Source: Actinospineispora eucalypti
GTDB taxonomy: Bacteria; Actinomycetota; Actinomycetes; Mycobacteriales; Pseudonocardiaceae
Direction: 5' to 3'
Assembly: GCA_014208095.1 (NCBI GenBank)
Contig: JACHMT010000001.1
Location: 2,418,001 to 2,482,000, forward strand
Length of the DNA: 64,000 nucleotides
This document shows positions 53,882-62,270 of the stretch, one piece after another (position 1 is the first letter of the stretch; every line of letters starts with the position of its first letter). Made by a program: the position numbers and the translations under genes. The notes under the pieces are model-generated. The model was not told the DNA's origin, did not search any database, and was given only the letters and a program-made list of their open reading frames with translations.

Positions 53882-56628
53882 GTGACCGGCCCCAGGTTCA
53901 GGTCCCGCAGCTGCGGGACTATCGCCGCCGCGTCGCCCAGCGCGACCACCTTCATCAGGTCCGGCCGCAGGTGCGCCCGGGCGACCTGGAGCACCTGGTC
54001 GGCGTCCACCGCCGCCACCCGGGCGGCCAGCTGCTCGTAGTAGTCCGGCGACAGCTCGTGCAGGAACAGGTAGCGCGCGGTCGCGGCGCCGTCGCTGTTG
54101 GTGATGAACTCGGTCGGCAGCTGCTGGATGATCGACTGCTTGGCCCGGTTCAGCTCGTCGGCGGTCACCGGGGCGTCCCGCAGCCCGGACACCTCGGCCA
54201 GCATCTCCCGCACCGAGGCGCCGGTCACCGGGGTGTGCGTATTTGTGCGCAGAGCCAAAGTGCCGTCGCCCCGGGTGCGGGACAGGGTCGAGTAGGCGCC
54301 GTAGGTGTAGCCGTGGCGGCCCCGCAGGTTGGCGAACAGCCGGCCGGTGGTGCCGCCGCCGAGCACCTCGTTCAGCACCCGCAGCTTGTCGTAGTCGGGG
54401 TGGCTGGCCGCCACCATGGGCTGGGCCACCCGCAGCGTGGTCTGGCTCGAGCCCGGGCTGTCCACCACCAGCACTCGGTCCGGGGTCGGGGTGGCCGGGC
54501 CCGGTCTCGGGGTCCGCGTCGCCGGGCCGGACCAGCCGCCGAAGGCGTCCTCGGCCAGCCGTTTGGCCGCCTCCAGGGTGAGGTCCCCGGACAGCACCAG
54601 CACGCAGTTGCCGGGGGTGAACGCCTGCTGGTGGAATCGCACCACGTCGTCCCGGCTGATCGTGGCCACCGCTTGTTCGCGCCCGGCCGCCGGGTGGCCG
54701 TACGGGTGGTTCTCCCCGTACACCTCGCGGCTGACCACCCGGTCGGCGATCGCCGTCCGGTCGAACTTGGCCAGGTCGACCAGCCGGGCCCGCCGGGTCC
54801 GCTCCACCTCGGCCGGCGGGAAGGTGGACGACCGCACCAGATCGGAGAGCATCCCGACGGCCGGGCCGAGCTGCTCGCTCAGCGCGGACACCTGGACCGT
54901 GCTGCCGTCCACACCGGCGTTCACGCTCAGCTCGGCGCCCAGCGAGTCGATCTCCCGGGCGATGCCGGGCGCGTCGCGGCCGGGCGTGCCCTGGTCCATC
55001 AGGTCGGCGGTGAAGCCGGCCAGCCCCGGTTGCGCGGCCGGGTCGGCGGCGCTGCCCCAGCGCGAGGTGACCGAGGCCACCACCAGCGGCAGCGCGTGCG
55101 ACTCGACCAGGTAGACGGGCAGCCCGTTGGCCAGCTCGAACCGCTGCGCGCGGGGCAGCGGGGTGGTGGGCAGCGGGCCGAGCGGGGGCGGCGTGTTGCG
55201 CCACGGCTCGGCCGACGGCGGCCTCGGCGGGGCGGCCGGGGGCGCCGGCGGGGTGGGAGGTTCCGGCGGCAGCACGGCCTGGCCGGGGAGCGTGTGGATG
55301 ACCACCCGGCGGTCGGATCGCAGGTGGTCGGCGGCGAACCGCTTGACCGCCTCGGGCGCGACGTCGGCGTACCGGCGCAGGTCGCGGTCCAGGTACCCGG
55401 GGTCGCCGGTGTACAGGTTGTAGGTGTTGAGCGACGCGGCCCACTTGGAGGGTTTCTCCAGGTTGGAGAGCAGGTCGGTCCGGATGGTCGCCTTGGCCGC
55501 CGCCAGCTCGGACGGCGTCGGGCCGTTTGCCTTGAGGGCGTCCAGCTCCCGCTGGATGGCCGCCTCCAGCTCCTGGGGGCTGTGCCCGGGCCGGACGGTG
55601 GCCTGGATCCTGAACAGCGAGCCCAGGGCCAGGGAGTACTGGGTGGCCGTGACCTGCTGGGCGATCTCGTCGCGGCGCACCAGCGCGTCGTGCAGGCGGC
55701 TGGCCCGGCCGCCGGCCAGCACGTGCGCGGCCAGGTCGCTCTCCGCGTCACCCGGGGTGTAGACCGCCGGGGTGAGCCAGGCCATGGTCACCACGGGCAG
55801 CGTCACGTTCTCCGTCATGGTGACCCGCTTCTCGCCGGTCAGTGCGGGGGCGTCGACCTTGGGGCGGGGCACTTCCGCGCCCCGAGGGATGCCGCCGAAG
55901 TACTTCTCGATCATCGCCTTGGTTGCCGCCGGGTCGATGTCGCCGACGATGGCCAAGCTGGCGTTGTTGGGCACGTAGTAGCGGCGGAAGAAGTCCCGCG
56001 CCTCGTCCAGATGGGCGGCCTGGATGTCCTCGTGCGAACCGATGATGTTGGCGTGGTACGGGTGGCCCGGCGGATAGATCTCGCGGTACACGGCGTCCTC
56101 GGTGTTGCCCAGCGCCGCCGCCTCGTGGGTCTGCCGGCGCTCGTTGCGCACCACGCTCTGCTGGTTGGCCAGCTCGGCCGGGCCGAGGGCGTCGAGCAGG
56201 AAGCCCATCCGGTCGCTCTCCTGCCACAGGGCCAGCTCGAGTGCGTTGGACGGCACGGTGGTGGTGTAGTCGGTGCGGTCGAAGCTGGTGCTGCCGTTCA
56301 CGTCCGTCGCGCCGGCCGTGTTCAGCAGGCGGTCGGCCTCGCCGTTCGGGATGTGCCCGGAGCCCTCGAACATCAGGTGCTCGAACAGGTGCGCGAACCC
56401 GGTACGGCCGGCGACCTCGTCGGCCGGTCCGACGTGGTAGAAGAGGCTGGTCGAGACGACCGGCAGCCGGTGGTCCTCGCGCAGCACCACGCGCAGCCCG
56501 TTGCCCAGGGTGTACTGCTCGAAGCCGCCGTTCACCCTGGACTCACCGGCGCCGCGCACCGGCCCTCCGCAGCCGGCCAGCACCAGGAGCACACAGCTCA
56601 GCAGTAGGCCGGTCAAGCGCATCTTCAT
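53848..56628 (-). CDS. M16-family zinc metallopeptidase, lipoprotein, two tandem M16 units
   Basis: 926 aa. A lipoprotein signal ends LLVLAGC (Cys 20). The first M16 unit has the inverted zinc motif HLFEHLMFEG (His 80, Glu 83, His 84) and the third ligand in VVRNERRQTHE; an inactive M16_C unit follows. A Pro-rich linker (about 455-500) leads to a second, non-catalytic M16 pair with GRHGYTYGAYSTLSRTRGD. Resembles pitrilysin/PqqL-like exported peptidases. Leaderless ATG with TAACTT 7 bp upstream. The stretch at 54235-54260 resembles the 28-bp dispersed element. Confidence 0.87.
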   Translation of the reverse strand: MKMRLTGLLLSCVLLVLAGCGGPVRGAGESRVNGGFEQYTLGNGLRVVLREDHRLPVVSTSLFYHVGPADEVAGRTGFAHLFEHLMFEGSGHIPNGEADRLLNTAGATDVNGSTSFDRTDYTTTVPSNALELALWQESDRMGFLLDALGPAELANQQSVVRNERRQTHEAAALGNTEDAVYREIYPPGHPYHANIIGSHEDIQAAHLDEARDFFRRYYVPNNASLAIVGDIDPAATKAMIEKYFGGIPRGAEVPRPKVDAPALTGEKRVTMTENVTLPVVTMAWLTPAVYTPGDAESDLAAHVLAGGRASRLHDALVRRDEIAQQVTATQYSLALGSLFRIQATVRPGHSPQELEAAIQRELDALKANGPTPSELAAAKATIRTDLLSNLEKPSKWAASLNTYNLYTGDPGYLDRDLRRYADVAPEAVKRFAADHLRSDRRVVIHTLPGQAVLPPEPPTPPAPPAAPPRPPSAEPWRNTPPPLGPLPTTPLPRAQRFELANGLPVYLVESHALPLVVASVTSRWGSAADPAAQPGLAGFTADLMDQGTPGRDAPGIAREIDSLGAELSVNAGVDGSTVQVSALSEQLGPAVGMLSDLVRSSTFPPAEVERTRRARLVDLAKFDRTAIADRVVSREVYGENHPYGHPAAGREQAVATISRDDVVRFHQQAFTPGNCVLVLSGDLTLEAAKRLAEDAFGGWSGPATRTPRPGPATPTPDRVLVVDSPGSSQTTLRVAQPMVAASHPDYDKLRVLNEVLGGGTTGRLFANLRGRHGYTYGAYSTLSRTRGDGTLALRTNTHTPVTGASVREMLAEVSGLRDAPVTADELNRAKQSIIQQLPTEFITNSDGAATARYLFLHELSPDYYEQLAARVAAVDADQVLQVARAHLRPDLMKVVALGDAAAIVPQLRDLNLGPVTYRGTDGTPRP

Positions 56629-56749
56629 GCCGACAAAGTTATGCGGATCATGCATAGGGGTGGCAGGTGGCCCCGATCCGACACACCGGCGCCGCCTCGG
56701 GGGATACTCCGCTCGGACCGCGTTGGCCAGCATCTGAAGGGACCGCGAG

Positions 56750-57205
56750 ATGGCGGACGAGCAAAATCCCGAAGATCGAGGACCCGTCGAGGAGGGGAAC
56801 GGCGGTCCGGTGACGCCGCACGCCGGGCTGCCGCACGGCACGCACGGCAACGGCACGAACGGGTTGGGTGCGCTGCCCGCCGTCCGGGAGCCCGAGGGCC
56901 CGGCGACGGTGGTTCCCGAGTCGGAGCGCGAGCCGGACCTGGAGATCAAGCACACCCGGATCAGCGGGCTGTGGACCGGCATCATCCTGTCCGCCGTGGT
57001 GCTGGTGCTGCTGCTGGTGTTCATCGTGCAGAACATCGAGCCGGCCCGGATCCGGTTCTTCGGCGCCGAGGGCAGCATGCCGATCGGCGTGGCGCTGCTG
57101 TTCGCCGCCGCGCTGGGCGTGCTGCTGGTCGCCATCCCCGGCTACCTGCGGATCCTGCAGCTGCGCCGGCTGGCCCGTAAGCGGAGCCGGACCGAGCATG
57201 GCTGA
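56750..57205 (+). CDS. LapA-domain (DUF1049) membrane protein
   Basis: 151 aa. A hydrophilic, Gly/Pro-rich N-terminal 65 residues precedes two membrane helices (about 72-95 and 106-128) joined by FIVQNIEPARIRFFGAEGSMPIG, the LapA/YciS signature, and a basic tail RRLARKRSRTEHG. LapA proteins take part in envelope assembly in Gram-negatives; the role in actinobacteria is unknown. It overlaps cysG by 8 bp, so both are expressed together. Confidence 0.85.
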   Translation: MADEQNPEDRGPVEEGNGGPVTPHAGLPHGTHGNGTNGLGALPAVREPEGPATVVPESEREPDLEIKHTRISGLWTGIILSAVVLVLLLVFIVQNIEPARIRFFGAEGSMPIGVALLFAAALGVLLVAIPGYLRILQLRRLARKRSRTEHG

Positions 57206-58409
57206 CCCGCACTACCTGGTCGGCCTGGAACTGCGGGATCGGCTGGTCGTGGTGGTCGGCGGCGGCTCGGTCGCCCAGCGCCGGGTGCCCCGCCTGCTCG
57301 CCTCGGGGGCCCGGGTCAAGGTGATCTCCCCGTCGGCGACCGCCGTGGTGGAGGGCCTGATCGAGCCGGGCGGCCGGGTGGAGTGGGTGCGCCGCCGCTA
57401 CGCCGAGGGCGACCTCGCCGACGCCTGGTACGCCCTGGCCTGCACCTCCGACCCCGAGGCGAACGCCGCCGTGGTGGCCGAGGCGACCCGGCGCCGGATC
57501 TTCTGCGTGCGCGCGGACGCCGGCGAGCTGGGCAGCGCGGTCACGCCGGCGGTGGGGGAGCACGAGGGGCTCACCCTCGGCGTGCTGGCCGGTGGCGAGC
57601 CGCGCCGCTCGGCGGCGGTGCGCACCGCGTTGGTCGAGGCGCTGCAGGCCGGCGTGATCAGCGACTCGGCCGAGCCCGCCGCGCCCGGGGTGGCCCTGGT
57701 CGGTGGTGGCCCCGGCGACCCGGGGCTGATCACCGTGCGCGGCCGGCGGCTGTTGTCCCGGGCGGACGTGGTGGTGGCCGACCGGCTGGCCCCGCAGCGC
57801 CTGCTCGAGGAGCTGCCGTCCCACGTCGAGGTGATCGACGCGTCCAAGATCCCGTACGGCCGGGCGATGCAGCAGGAGGCGATCAACACCGCGCTGGTCG
57901 AGGCGGCGAAGGCGGGCAAGTTCGCGGTCCGGCTCAAGGGCGGTGACCCGTTCGTGTTCGGCCGGGGCTTCGAGGAGCTGCTCGCCTGCGTGGAGGCCGG
58001 CGTGCCGGTCACCGTGGTGCCCGGGGTGACCAGTGCGTTCGCCGCGCCGGCCGCGGCCGGCGTGCCGGTCAGCCACCGGGGCGTGGCGCACGAGATCGTG
58101 GTGGTCTCCGGCCACGCCGCCCCGGACGACCCGGCCTCCCTGATCGACTGGCCGGCGCTGGCCCGGCTGCGCGGCACGCTGGTGCTGCTCATGGGCGTGC
58201 AGAAGCTGGCCGCCTTCGCCGAGGTGCTGGTGGAGCACGGCCGGCCGGCGGACACTCCGGTCGCGGTGATCCAGGACGGCACGCTGCGCGACCAGCGCAC
58301 GCTGCGCAGCACGCTGGCCAAGGTGGGCGAAGAAGCCGTGGCGGCGGGCGTGCGGCCGCCGGCGATCATCGTTATCGGGGCGGTGGCTGGGCTCAGCCCA
58401 GCCCCGTGA
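57198..58409 (+). CDS. cysG: Precorrin-2 dehydrogenase / uroporphyrinogen-III C-methyltransferase (CysG-like)
   Basis: 403 aa. The N-terminal 150 residues are a CysG_N/SirC unit with VVVVGGGSVAQRRVPRLLASGA (NAD site, about 17-38) and GEPRRSAAVRTAL; the C-terminal part is SUMT with VALVGGGPGDPGLITVRGRRLL, FAVRLKGGDPFVFGRGFEEL and VTVVPGVTSAFAAPAAAGVPVSHRG. The enzyme methylates uroporphyrinogen III and oxidises precorrin-2, feeding siroheme and B12. Its stop codon lies in the hairpin shared with the converging P450. Confidence 0.92.
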   Translation: MADPHYLVGLELRDRLVVVVGGGSVAQRRVPRLLASGARVKVISPSATAVVEGLIEPGGRVEWVRRRYAEGDLADAWYALACTSDPEANAAVVAEATRRRIFCVRADAGELGSAVTPAVGEHEGLTLGVLAGGEPRRSAAVRTALVEALQAGVISDSAEPAAPGVALVGGGPGDPGLITVRGRRLLSRADVVVADRLAPQRLLEELPSHVEVIDASKIPYGRAMQQEAINTALVEAAKAGKFAVRLKGGDPFVFGRGFEELLACVEAGVPVTVVPGVTSAFAAPAAAGVPVSHRGVAHEIVVVSGHAAPDDPASLIDWPALARLRGTLVLLMGVQKLAAFAEVLVEHGRPADTPVAVIQDGTLRDQRTLRSTLAKVGEEAVAAGVRPPAIIVIGAVAGLSPAP

Positions 58410-58446
58410 GTGGCGAGTAACGCCATAGCGTCACTCGCCACTCACG
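58405..58446. terminator. 19-bp hairpin holding both converging stop codons
   Basis: Arms 58405-58423 and 58428-58446 pair with one mismatch around CATA. The base GTGAGTGGCGAG contains TGA on each strand: the cysG stop (58407-58409) and the P450 stop (58444-58442) sit at mirrored places. Confidence 0.85.
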
Positions 58447-59677
58447 AGCCCGCCCACCGGGCGGGCAGCTCCAGCGGCCCCCGGAACGACAGGTTGGGGG
58501 TGAACCGGGGCGACGCGCCGGGGGCCAGGCGCAGCCCGGGCAACCGGTCCGCCATCAGGTTGACCACGATCTCGCACTCCAGCCGGGCCAGCCCGGCGCC
58601 CAGGCAGAGGTGGATGCCCCGGCCGAAGGAGAGCTGGCGGCGGGCGTTCGCCCGCCGGATGTCGAAGCGGTCGGGCTCGGGGAACACCCCGGGCTCCCGG
58701 TCGGCGGCGGCGAAGGCCAGCACCAGCCGGCTGCCCGCCGCCAGCCGCACCCCGCCGACCTCGGTCTCCGTGGTCGTGACCCGCCGCCACATGGGCACCG
58801 AGCTCTCGAACCGGAGCGCCTCCTCCACCGCGCCGGCGATCAGCGAGCGGTCCTCGGTGATCTCCAGCCACAGGCCGGGCCGGCGCAGCAGGTGCAGCGT
58901 CAGGTTGCCCAGCAGGTTGGTGGTGGTCTCGTGCCCGGCGAAGCTGAGAGCGAAGACCAGGCTGGTGATCTCCGGGTCGGTGAGCGACCGCTCGTCGGCG
59001 ATCAGCTGGTCGACCAGGTCGTCACCGGGTTCCCGGCGGCGGCCGGCGACGAACGCGGCGACGTAGTCGAAGAACTCGCGCATGCCGAGCGCCGAGCGGA
59101 TCTGCTTGTCCCGGGTGGGGCGCCCCCAGTTCACCTCGAGCTTGTCCGCGCACCACGCCTTGATCCGGTCGGCGTCCGCGAGGGGCAGCCCGATCAGCGC
59201 GAACACGGTCAGCGCGGGCAGCGGGAAGAACAAGGCCGGCACCAGGTCGGCGCGCCCGTCGGCGGCGAACCGGTCGATCAGCTCGGTGGCCCGCCGGGTG
59301 ATCACCGGTCGCATGCCGGCGACCCGGCGGGGGGACATCGCGCTGGTCATCGCGGTTCGGTAGCGGCGGTGCGCGGGCGGGTCGCAGTTGGACATGGTGG
59401 GGACCAGGGGCAGACCGGCGAGGATCTCCGCCGCCTCCGGGCAGGGCGGGTGCAGCGGTCGCTGCGCCTCCACGGCGGAGAAGGTGGCCGGGTCGGCGAG
59501 GATGTGCTCGATCTCCCGGTAGCCGGTCACCACCCAGCGGTCCAGCTTGGGCGAGTACCAGACCGGGGACCGCTCGCGCAGCCGGGACAGCTCGGGGTGC
59601 GGGTCCGCGACGAACGCGGGGGCCAGCGGGTCGAAGTCCGCGGCGATGGGGCATCCCGTGGTCGGCTCGGCCGTCAT
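58442..59677 (-). CDS. Cytochrome P450
   Basis: 411 aa, bacterial soluble type. I-helix AGHETTTN (about 241), the ExxR Glu/Arg in EEALRFES, and the heme loop FGRGIHLCLGAGLARLE with the Cys ligand (about 353). Substrate unknown. ATG at 59677 fits the family; a GTG two codons upstream is possible. Divergent from the small membrane protein and hydrolase genes. Redox partners are not nearby. Confidence 0.92.
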   Translation of the reverse strand: MTAEPTTGCPIAADFDPLAPAFVADPHPELSRLRERSPVWYSPKLDRWVVTGYREIEHILADPATFSAVEAQRPLHPPCPEAAEILAGLPLVPTMSNCDPPAHRRYRTAMTSAMSPRRVAGMRPVITRRATELIDRFAADGRADLVPALFFPLPALTVFALIGLPLADADRIKAWCADKLEVNWGRPTRDKQIRSALGMREFFDYVAAFVAGRRREPGDDLVDQLIADERSLTDPEITSLVFALSFAGHETTTNLLGNLTLHLLRRPGLWLEITEDRSLIAGAVEEALRFESSVPMWRRVTTTETEVGGVRLAAGSRLVLAFAAADREPGVFPEPDRFDIRRANARRQLSFGRGIHLCLGAGLARLECEIVVNLMADRLPGLRLAPGASPRFTPNLSFRGPLELPARWAGS

Positions 59678-59970
59678 GGTCACCCATTCTGACCCGGCCG
59701 CGCGGCCGGCACCAATGCCCAAACCGGCCCACCGCCTTGCCTGTACGGGCATGGCGGGGAGTTCTTGCAGTCATTGCACGAGTGCTTCCGCCGCGGTAGC
59801 GTCCCGGCTACTTCTTGCAACGATTACACGAATTGGGGTGCGCCGGGTGGTCGAGGTGGGCTGGACGGCGTGGTGACCGCCGGTGAACGGGCCGCCGCCG
59901 AGGTGGCCGAGGCGCTCCGCACGGCGCCTTCGACGGACACGGCGCCTTCGATGGAAAGGGGAGCGGTCGC
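59678..59970. promoter_or_regulatory. Divergent promoter region with direct-repeat operator candidates
   Basis: TTCTTGCA...ATTGCACGA (59762-59781) and TTCTTGCA...ATTACACGA (59812-59831) are near-identical 20-bp repeats 50 bp apart, and each contains a TGCA-type half palindrome. They are likely binding sites of a regulator encoded elsewhere. A short open frame (59873-59974) runs into the next gene but has no family likeness and is not called. Confidence 0.5.
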
Positions 59971-60363
59971 ATGAGCCCACTCGGTTGGCGGTTCGCGCTG
60001 CGCGGCCTCGGCGGGCTGTACCTGGTGCTCGCCGCGTGGGCCGCCGCGCACCCGGTGTCGTTCAGCCTGGTCCTGGCCAACTTCGGCCCGACCAACGAGC
60101 ACCTGGTGCACGACTTCGCCGCCTGCTCGGCCACCTTCGGGCTGGGCCTGGTGATCGCGGACCGGCTGCCGTCCTGGCGCACCCCCGCGCTGGCCGTCGC
60201 CGGGCTGTGGAACGGCTTCCACGCCGTCTCGCACCTGGCCGACATCCGGGACGCCCAGCCGGCCTTCGTCGGCCCGGTGGAGGCGGTGCTGCTGGTCGCG
60301 ATCACCGCCCTGTTCGCCACCCTGACCAGGCTCAGCATCCAGCAGGAGAGGGCAGCCCGATGA
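59971..60363 (+). CDS. Small membrane protein, four-helix
   Basis: 130 aa with four hydrophobic segments (about 8-27, 45-65, 70-88, 100-120). It has FALRGLGGLYLVLAAWAA and GLWNGFHAVSHLADIRDAQ with several His, resembling small DoxX/DUF-type membrane proteins, but no family is certain. AAGGGGAG is 8 bp upstream of the ATG. Its stop overlaps the ATG of the hydrolase (ATGA), so both are one transcription unit. Confidence 0.72.
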   Translation: MSPLGWRFALRGLGGLYLVLAAWAAAHPVSFSLVLANFGPTNEHLVHDFAACSATFGLGLVIADRLPSWRTPALAVAGLWNGFHAVSHLADIRDAQPAFVGPVEAVLLVAITALFATLTRLSIQQERAAR

Positions 60364-61244
60364 GGAACGCGTCGACGTGGCGGGACGATCGTCTCGGGCG
60401 GCCCCGCTCGGTCACTCTGTCCAGCGGACCGCTGCGGTTCCACGACACCGGTGGCGACGGCCTGCCGGTGCTGGTGTTCGCGCACGGCTACCTGGTGAAC
60501 GCCAACATCTGGCGCAAGCTGGTGCCGCTGCTGCGCGCCGAGCACCGGTGCATCACGCCGGACCTGCCACTGGGTTCACACGTCGTCCCGGTGAACCGGG
60601 ACGCGGACCTTTCCCCGCCGGGCATCGCCGGAATGATCGCCGAGCTGCTCGAGGCGCTCGACCTGGACGAGGTCACGCTGTTCGGCAACGACTCCGGCGG
60701 CGCCTACAGCCAGCTGGTCGCCGCGTGGCACCCGGAACGGCTGGCCCGGCTGGTGCTGGCCACCTGCGAGACGCCGGAGTGCACCTGGCCGCCGACGCCC
60801 GGCGGTTTCGGCCTGTTGAAGGCCACCGCCGCGCACCCGGCCAGCTACCGCGCGCTCTACCAGGTGCTGCGCCTGCCCCGCACCTGGCGCTGGCGCAACA
60901 CCTACGGCTGGCTGGCCAAGTACCCGATCGAGGCGCCCGCGATGTGGAGCTACCTGCGGCCGGTGCTGGACCGCGCGGAGATCAGGCACGACGGGCGGAA
61001 GGCGATCGGCGCGGTCTCCGCCCGGTACAGCCGGGCGGCGGCGGAGGAGCTGGTGCGGCGGTTCGACCGGCCGGTGCTGCTGCTCTGGGCGGAGGAGGAC
61101 CACGTGTTCCCGGTCGCCCACGCGCAGCGCTACACGGCCCGGCTGCCCAACGCCGAGCTGGTCCGGGTGCCGGACTCGTACACCTACCTGTCCGAGGACC
61201 AGCCGGAAGCCGTGGCCAAACACCTGCGCGACTGGTTCGCCTAG
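60360..61244 (+). CDS. Alpha/beta hydrolase of the epoxide hydrolase/haloalkane dehalogenase type
   Basis: 294 aa. Core motifs: VLVFAHGYLVNANIWRKL (oxyanion HGY), nucleophile elbow VTLFGNDSGGAYSQL where the Asp of GNDSG sits at the nucleophile place (about 113), and LLLWAEEDHVFPVAHA (acid). The place of the usual catalytic His reads PDSYTYLSEDQPE, with Tyr where His is expected. That substitution may be normal for this subfamily, but activity should not be assumed. Coupled to the small membrane protein gene. Overlaps the converging gene stop by 4 bp. Confidence 0.83.
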   Translation: MRNASTWRDDRLGRPRSVTLSSGPLRFHDTGGDGLPVLVFAHGYLVNANIWRKLVPLLRAEHRCITPDLPLGSHVVPVNRDADLSPPGIAGMIAELLEALDLDEVTLFGNDSGGAYSQLVAAWHPERLARLVLATCETPECTWPPTPGGFGLLKATAAHPASYRALYQVLRLPRTWRWRNTYGWLAKYPIEAPAMWSYLRPVLDRAEIRHDGRKAIGAVSARYSRAAAEELVRRFDRPVLLLWAEEDHVFPVAHAQRYTARLPNAELVRVPDSYTYLSEDQPEAVAKHLRDWFA

Positions 61245-62158
61245 CCGGCGGCGCGCTTGCGGGGGTCGAACGGGTAGAGGCCGGCGGCGACGCACCGGCT
61301 GGACCAGGAGGAGACCTGCTCCAGCACCGGCTCGAACTGGTCGCCCAGGGCCGCCAGCAGGGTGCCCTGGGCGGCGTCGGTGCGCTGCTCGATCATGGTG
61401 CGGAACTCGCGGCCCGAGTCGGTGAGCTCCCAGCTGGCGATGTGCCCGGCCACGGTGAGCTGCTTGATCGCGGCCTCGTTGTCCGGCTGCGCCCAGGCGT
61501 GCAGGTTGCTGTACCGGCCCAGCGGGTAGTCCAGCCACAGCTCGGTCAGGATGTTGATCTCGGGGGCGGTCAGGCCGAGGGCCACCCAGGTGGCGTGGTG
61601 GCCGCCGCCCCGGTGCTCGCGGACCAGCTCGGCCGCGCGCCACAGCCGCGCGTAAGGGTCGGTCAGCCGGGGCATGTCGCGCAGCGCGGCGAAGACCGGC
61701 CGCCCGCCGCCGTCCGCCGCGTCCGCGGCCCGCTCGAGCAACTCGGCGACCCGGTCGACCTCGGCCTCGGTGGTGATGTCGCCCAGCACCTTGCGCAGGC
61801 TGATCGCGGTGCCCTCGTCGCGCAGCTTGATGAACTGGTCGCGCTCCAGCTTGGACCGCGCGTCGGTCCAGCGGGCCTCCACGAAGTCGGGGGAGAACAC
61901 GGCGAGCGCGGCGGTGACTACGGGGGCCGTCACGTCGCCGAGCGCGACCCCCCGGCCGTAGATGTAGCCGCCGAACATGTCGATCTCGTACTTGGCCAGC
62001 GCGTCGTTCACCTCGCGGGACCACACCGAGTGCATGGCCAGCGGTTCCAGCGCGTCCCGCAGCTGGCGGGCCGGTCCGCCCTCACTTACCGCGGCCGGGG
62101 TCTTGGTGCCTTCCGGCGCGGTGGTGAAGAACTTGGCGTACGCGGCCTCGTAGTCCAT
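61241..62158 (-). CDS. SCO6745-family protein
   Basis: 305 aa, soluble and mostly helical. Shows LEPLAMHSVWSREVNDALAKYEIDMFGGYIYGRG, VVTAALAVFSPDFVEARW, GGGHHATWVALGLTAPEINILTELWLDYPLGRYSNLHAW and WELTDSGREFRTMIEQRTD; the last part looks like a winged-helix unit. Such proteins are common in Streptomyces and relatives, without known role; a regulator or MarR-like function is possible. Leaderless ATG: TAGATT is 7 bp upstream. Confidence 0.78.
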   Translation of the reverse strand: MDYEAAYAKFFTTAPEGTKTPAAVSEGGPARQLRDALEPLAMHSVWSREVNDALAKYEIDMFGGYIYGRGVALGDVTAPVVTAALAVFSPDFVEARWTDARSKLERDQFIKLRDEGTAISLRKVLGDITTEAEVDRVAELLERAADAADGGGRPVFAALRDMPRLTDPYARLWRAAELVREHRGGGHHATWVALGLTAPEINILTELWLDYPLGRYSNLHAWAQPDNEAAIKQLTVAGHIASWELTDSGREFRTMIEQRTDAAQGTLLAALGDQFEPVLEQVSSWSSRCVAAGLYPFDPRKRAAG

Positions 62159-62270
62159 GCGGGTAAATCTAGTGTGCGCGGGTAGCGGAACGGCCGGGTG
62201 GCCACCCCGGCGCGCCGAGTGATCTCGGCCGGGTTCGGCTTGACGCCGCCACCGTGCTCGGACAGAGTGC

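Noticed and set aside
52414..56607. A 1397-codon open frame on the plus strand
   Set aside because: It runs across cobB in another frame and antisense to the M16 gene. The composition is Arg/Gly/His-rich without any domain, as expected for a shadow frame in high-GC DNA.
59873..59974. Short open frame before the small membrane protein
   Set aside because: It overlaps the next ATG and could be a leader peptide, but it has internal 20-bp sequence repetition, no ribosome binding site and no likeness to known leaders.
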